Source: a virus
DNA: 31,278 nucleotides
Direction: 5' to 3' (one strand)
IMG/VR virus record: IMGVR_UViG_3300017762_000037
Location: 1-31,278 of that record
Shown here: piece after piece, positions 26,700 to 31,278 of the stretch
How positions within the stretch are numbered: position 1 is the stretch's first letter
How the letters are laid out: each line of letters begins with the position of its first letter
Notes under the pieces: model-generated
Told to the model about the DNA's origin: nothing
Database searches by the model: none
What the model saw: only the letters and a program-made list of their open reading frames with translations
Made by a program: the position numbers and the translations under genes

Positions 26700-29600
26700 T
26701 TATCTCCTACCTGGATTGTACTTAGGAAAATTAGTACTGTCAGCAACATCTAATGGTCTCCCGTATTTATCTTCTAGTTTTGGTAAACCTGCTTCATATT
26801 CTGATTCTAGTTGTGAAACAAGTCCTGATGGTATACGTCTATCTTTACCATTGTAACCTTTTTCTTTTAGTTTAGTAGATACATACATATCTCTTTTGAC
26901 ATTGTATATCCAATCGTTCATACCGAACCCATCTTTGACAGTATCTAATGCTGAAATAGCACCTTCTTTAATACTCTCAAACATTGGTCCGAGTAACTTA
27001 TTGTTCTTTGCTTCTTCAACTATAGGATTAGCTGCTTCTTTATATATATCGAATGTACCACTTACACTACCTGCTAAGGTACCTTGATCTTCAGGAGATC
27101 CATATAGCTTTTCAAAAGTTGTGTCAGTTTTGCTTGGATCATAAATGTCTTGTGCAACATCTGCGACTGCACCACCTATAGTTTCAGTAGCATTTCCTAC
27201 ACCTGTTGTCTTTGAAACTAAAAGATCTAACATAACTGGTCCTAATACTGCAGCGTCAAATAGATCAAACCCATTACCTAATGTTTGGAGTAGACCATTT
27301 CTTGCTGCTACTTTTGCTACATTTTCTGCAGGTACTTGTGCAAACAATTCATCCATAACTTTTGTTGCATGATTTTGTACTACGTTATCTTGGACATCAC
27401 CAAATATAGATTGTCTTGCAATAAGTTCTCTAAGCTCGTCAAAGTTTTGTAAAAATACACCATCAATTGCTGTAGGATTTATTTCACTAAGATTAAAAAA
27501 CCGTTCGTCATTAATATTTAATGTACTATACAACTCTAAATACTGTTGTTTTTTTATATCAGTAAGTTCTTCATTTTGCATAATTGTCTCTATAGGTATA
27601 AAATTAGCAATTTGTTTAATACTGTTATCATCAAGATCATTAAGACTTGTTGTACCCATATTTATTTGATCAAGTAAAAATAAAGTATCTTCATTTAATT
27701 CTGTTGCTTTAATATCGTAGGTTGTTTTTCTTGGTATTCCTGTACCAAACTTGTCACCTGGATCTACTATACCGAAAACATCATGGAAATTATTTCTTGC
27801 ACGACCACCGCCTGTACCTGCAACTATCTCTATACCGCTTTCGGATAGAGATTTTAATAAAGCTATATCTGCGTATTTAGTTGGATTTCCTCCTGGTATT
27901 GGAGTGCTTCTAGTTTGTCCATTCATCTGATTTAAAAAGTTTATAAGGTCTCTATCTCCATCTTTAAAACCAAAAGATTCGTAAACTAAATCATCTACTA
28001 ACTTACTTCCACCATTTTCATTAGGATTATAGTCTCTAAAGTTACCATCTAGATTTTTTGCTTCATAGCGTAGTGCATGTTTTTGTCTAATTAGTTCAGC
28101 AGCTATAGCCATATCTTGTAGGAGATTATCATTTATGCTGATTCCATTCCCACCTTTTGCAATATATTCATATCCCATTTCCAATGGTAAATCTTTAAAG
28201 AACTCTGCTTTAAGTTGTGGATAATCATTTAGATACTCTGTAATATTTTTAATGGACAACAATTCAGAAATAGCTTGATGTGAACCTAGTGAAGCAGGAT
28301 CTACTTGCGTTGCAGCAAATTCAAACATATCTTCAAATTGTATTCTTTTATATGGAAAAAACTCATCTGCTTTTGCAGTAAATAAAACGTGTCCTGCTGT
28401 AGTTCGATTCGTATGGTACCATTCGGGAGTAACAAATGTTGTACTATCAAAAGTACGATCAACTTTTTTAATATACTGAAATGCTTCATTATATAGTTCA
28501 GTTGCTATTGCTTCTCTTGGTCTAATCATTCCTGCCATAATATCTTGCATATTACTAAAGTTTATTTTAAATTCATCTTTGCCTTTAAGAATATTTTTAA
28601 TAACAACTTCCATACCTTCATCGGTACTCATAATATTTGTATAATATTTTTTAATTGTTTCTCTTGCAGGACCATCTTTTCTTGCGTCAAGTAACATTTG
28701 AGAAACTATTCTATCTGCTTCTTCAGTTCTTATAACTTGAAAATCTCTACTTGTTGCTGCTTTGTGTAAATCTTCTATTAAATAATCAAGTGACTCTTCT
28801 GATAGCACATGTTCAGGACTAGAGTTCTGTATAACCTGTCCTAATAGTTTTGTAACATTAGGATTATTAGTTTGTCTTATAAGTGGCATGTCTGTATGTA
28901 ATATTGAATTTGGTTCTGCATTGAATTTTATTTGCATAATACCTGGATCAACTAACAATGTGTTTTCATTAGTTACACTTTTTAAATAGTTTCCTTCTTT
29001 AGGATTCACTACTACTTCTAAACCAATTTCACGTAAATCACGATTCATCATGTCTATTAAGTCTGTATCATCTACATCTAGAATATCTTGGTGATTTAAT
29101 ATTTGATATACTGCGTCGAACACTTCATTATTCATAGCACTTATTGTTCCTGGATTATGACCACCTGTTGCATATGAAGCTGCAAGAAATGGATTTGAAG
29201 TTGTGTACATATAATTTAAACGTAGTTGTTGGTTTCTATATTTTCTAGGATCTAACCAGTCAATATTATTTTCGTAGGTAATACGGTTTAAAAATCCTTG
29301 CATAGTATTTTCAAATTCCATCATAGGTGCAGTTGTTCCAAAATTTGTAGCAGGTAAATATGTTTGCAGTATGTCTAAAACTTTTCTACCTTTTGCGTTA
29401 AGACCATTACCACCGTGATAAACCATCCCACTTAAATTACCGTCAGCAGTTTTAACTAGCTTTTGTGTATCTAACATAGCTTCAGGCATAGCAGGTGAAT
29501 TGTTTTTATAGTAATCCCATGCAGGTGTATATATCTCTTCGGGAAATGTTTTAGTATAAAACTTGTTATTTTTATTTCTAATAGATTCCATCGCATTACC

Positions 29601-31278
29601 TACTGCAGGATTGTTATTTTTTTGATACTCAATAAGATCATCAACTGCAACCTCTAAACCTTCTTTAGCAATGATTGTATTTTGGGGATCTAAAAAAGAA
29701 TAAAGTGCAGCGTCAGTATCAGCACTTTTTAAATAATACAAATTGTCATCTGCTTCTTCCACCATTACTCGTTCAAATGATTCTGAAATTATTGTTTTAA
29801 ATTCTTGACTGTTAATAATTTTATCTGCATTTTGTTGCATAGCAACAATAACTGGTGTTATTTGCATGCCTTCGTTTAATTTTCTTTTTAATAAAGATCT
29901 GTAATATCTTTTAGTATGTTCTGTAATTAATTTTGTAACGCGCTTTTTACCTTTCTCAGTTAGGTCTGCGTCAAAAATAAACTCGCTGTTCATCATTTGA
30001 TTTCTTGTAGGTACTACATTGCCTTCAATATCTGCAGAACCTAATGTAACTATTGTTGGGTTTTTTATTGCAGAGTGCATAATATCTATAAATATAAAGT
30101 CAGATCTCATTTGATCCATAGCATTGAATTTTATATTATTGCCATAATCCATTTTACCCATTTGTCTAATGCTATCAATCATTGCTTTGTTTTGACGATC
30201 AATAACATTGTTACCTTCTATAGGTATTATTGGTTGACCAACTTGTTCACGTACTACATTACTACCGTTTATAATATCAATGTTTCGTTTTGCAGCAGCT
30301 TGTGTTTGTATTTTAAGATTTTCAACATCTTCAAAATCATATACAGCTGTGCCTTTAATTATTGTAAACATATTAGATTTATCAAAATATTTGTTTTTTA
30401 AAGAAGTTGTTAATGCGTCTTCTACAAACTCTGTGTGTCCAAATGCAAGTTCTGCTGATCCGTCAATAACATCTTCAAGTTTTATCCATTGATAAGATAA
30501 AGCGTCATCTCCTGCTTTTGGTTTCCATTCTGTAAAAGTAGATTTTATTTGTCCGTTGACTACTTCATCATTTTGTAAATCTTTTATAATCGTAAACGCA
30601 CCACCAACGTTTACACCACTAGCTGCTCTTGCGTCCCAATCATATCTATTGTATTTAATAGGTAAAGGTTGTGAAGCTCTAATAAATTTACTCTCTAAAC
30701 CAACTTCTTCAACTGCTTCACGCAATGCTTCTAATGCAAAAATTCTAGAAGCACTTCCGCTTTCGTTTGGTATAAATTTACCATCAATATTAAAATAGAA
30801 CTCTTGCAAACGTCCTACTTCATTAGGATCAACAACACTTTTAATTATTTTTTCATCAGACATTTCTGCTTCAACTATGCCACCAGGTAACGCAAACAAA
30901 TCTCTATGTGGACCACGCTTGCGTTTAATAACAAGAAGTTCTATAGTCCCATCTTGTGCTTCTTTAAAAATTACATTGTCTGCTGTGTTCTGACGATCTT
31001 TAAATTTCTCATATACAAAGTCATTGTTAACTTCTGCAACATCGTCAGATAGTCCTTCGTCTAATAGCAAACTTTCTTTTGCAAATCTTGAACTTTGAGG
31101 ATCTCCTTCGTAATTATAGAATGCTGAAGCTGTATCATCATCAAGATCAAATCCCATGTTTCTCCAAAAGCTACTACTGTATGCTGATTCTAAAGTTTTA
31201 TCTAATAAAGTAATAGGTACATTTATTTCGTCTGATAATTGTTTTAAAGCGTCAACCATTTTTCTACCAATGCCTTGA
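26700..31278 (-). CDS. Giant virion protein with NUDIX and possible ADP-ribosyltransferase-like domain (partial, open at right edge)
   Basis: The frame stays open to the window edge: six codons upstream of ATG 31259 are open and no ribosome site precedes it, so the true start may be off-window. From that ATG there are 1519 residues. Residues about 92-285 are a NUDIX hydrolase: DNVIFKEA, ELLVIKRKRG, then FALPGG (122-127). The second half of the Nudix box, ALREAVEEVGLE (178-189), follows after about 45 inserted residues. A second region (about 611-790) shows VYHGGNG (613-619) and YMYTTSNPFLAASYATGG (683-700), which recall the H-Y part of ART/PARP-like folds; this is tentative. The rest is mainly helical, with an amphipathic C-terminal portion (about 1335-1445). 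Followed by the transglycosylase gene, so ejection with DNA is likely. Confidence 0.7.
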   Translation of the reverse strand, partial: QGIGRKMVDALKQLSDEINVPITLLDKTLESAYSSSFWRNMGFDLDDDTASAFYNYEGDPQSSRFAKESLLLDEGLSDDVAEVNNDFVYEKFKDRQNTADNVIFKEAQDGTIELLVIKRKRGPHRDLFALPGGIVEAEMSDEKIIKSVVDPNEVGRLQEFYFNIDGKFIPNESGSASRIFALEALREAVEEVGLESKFIRASQPLPIKYNRYDWDARAASGVNVGGAFTIIKDLQNDEVVNGQIKSTFTEWKPKAGDDALSYQWIKLEDVIDGSAELAFGHTEFVEDALTTSLKNKYFDKSNMFTIIKGTAVYDFEDVENLKIQTQAAAKRNIDIINGSNVVREQVGQPIIPIEGNNVIDRQNKAMIDSIRQMGKMDYGNNIKFNAMDQMRSDFIFIDIMHSAIKNPTIVTLGSADIEGNVVPTRNQMMNSEFIFDADLTEKGKKRVTKLITEHTKRYYRSLLKRKLNEGMQITPVIVAMQQNADKIINSQEFKTIISESFERVMVEEADDNLYYLKSADTDAALYSFLDPQNTIIAKEGLEVAVDDLIEYQKNNNPAVGNAMESIRNKNNKFYTKTFPEEIYTPAWDYYKNNSPAMPEAMLDTQKLVKTADGNLSGMVYHGGNGLNAKGRKVLDILQTYLPATNFGTTAPMMEFENTMQGFLNRITYENNIDWLDPRKYRNQQLRLNYMYTTSNPFLAASYATGGHNPGTISAMNNEVFDAVYQILNHQDILDVDDTDLIDMMNRDLREIGLEVVVNPKEGNYLKSVTNENTLLVDPGIMQIKFNAEPNSILHTDMPLIRQTNNPNVTKLLGQVIQNSSPEHVLSEESLDYLIEDLHKAATSRDFQVIRTEEADRIVSQMLLDARKDGPARETIKKYYTNIMSTDEGMEVVIKNILKGKDEFKINFSNMQDIMAGMIRPREAIATELYNEAFQYIKKVDRTFDSTTFVTPEWYHTNRTTAGHVLFTAKADEFFPYKRIQFEDMFEFAATQVDPASLGSHQAISELLSIKNITEYLNDYPQLKAEFFKDLPLEMGYEYIAKGGNGISINDNLLQDMAIAAELIRQKHALRYEAKNLDGNFRDYNPNENGGSKLVDDLVYESFGFKDGDRDLINFLNQMNGQTRSTPIPGGNPTKYADIALLKSLSESGIEIVAGTGGGRARNNFHDVFGIVDPGDKFGTGIPRKTTYDIKATELNEDTLFLLDQINMGTTSLNDLDDNSIKQIANFIPIETIMQNEELTDIKKQQYLELYSTLNINDERFFNLSEINPTAIDGVFLQNFDELRELIARQSIFGDVQDNVVQNHATKVMDELFAQVPAENVAKVAARNGLLQTLGNGFDLFDAAVLGPVMLDLLVSKTTGVGNATETIGGAVADVAQDIYDPSKTDTTFEKLYGSPEDQGTLAGSVSGTFDIYKEAANPIVEEAKNNKLLGPMFESIKEGAISALDTVKDGFGMNDWIYNVKRDMYVSTKLKEKGYNGKDRRIPSGLVSQLESEYEAGLPKLEDKYGRPLDVADSTNFPKYNPGRR

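Noticed and set aside
1-31278. CRISPR array, insertion sequence or integrase gene
   Set aside because: I found no regularly spaced repeats, no transposase or integrase motifs and no IS-type terminal repeats. The only direct repeats are the short ones listed.

Overview
This window looks like about 31 kb of an AT-rich, aquatic-type tailed-phage genome. Nearly every gene lies on the minus strand and reads from the right edge towards the left. Both ends cut through genes: a giant virion protein on the right and the large terminase on the left. The host is not stated by the sequence. I lean towards a low-GC aquatic actinobacterium, because of a tmRNA-like RNA with the GGUUUCG D-loop, a secreted protein with a Thr-rich and then Pro-rich linker, a two-helix holin like those of Gram-positive phages, and promoters that seem to give leaderless mRNAs. 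This is an inference and not proven. I see no tape measure, tail tube or sheath. Capsid genes sit beside internal-protein-like genes that include a transglycosylase, which fits a podovirus but does not prove it.

Layout in transcription order, right to left. (1) 31278-23091, probable internal/ejected virion proteins: a giant protein with a NUDIX domain and a possible ADP-ribosyltransferase-like segment, a lytic-transglycosylase-like protein, two long proteins of unknown function and a small membrane protein. (2) 22909-20967, head genes: scaffold, DUF5309/SU10-type major capsid protein and a small beta-rich protein. (3) 20958-15366, connector/tail and host-recognition genes: adaptor-like protein, repeat-rich 662-residue protein, fibre-like proteins and a glycine-rich adhesin. 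(4) 15349-14106, a 2OG-Fe(II) oxygenase and a conserved partner of unknown function. (5) 14053-8767, small membrane proteins, a 15-residue Cys-rich microprotein, a large secreted surface-type protein, tiny basic proteins, a zinc ribbon, a DUF5675 protein, a holin and a metallophosphoesterase.

(6) A switch-like intergenic region, 8520-8766, holds a strong leftward promoter, terminators on both strands and the only rightward ORF I can support. (7) 8519-3305 is a tightly packed operon of small DNA-metabolism and accessory genes: an Erf/SSB-like protein, a SET-domain protein, a winged-helix protein, an Hjc/PDDEXK nuclease and a sliding-clamp-like protein, plus many tiny ORFs. Stop and start usually overlap as TAATG, with the Shine-Dalgarno sequence written into the last codons of the previous gene. 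(8) 3084-1957, after its own promoter: an ArdA-like antirestriction gene and three small genes, closed by a terminator. (9) 1956-1134, a structured noncoding region with inverted and direct repeats and, on the plus strand, a compact tmRNA-like tRNA domain with no message part. (10) 1133-1, the 5' part of terL, with a zinc-knuckle and HTH-like N-terminus.

The best candidates for something new are the MLD-less tmRNA-like RNA at 1472-1551, the NUDIX plus possible ART virion protein at the right edge, and the phage SET-domain protein at 6496-6798.
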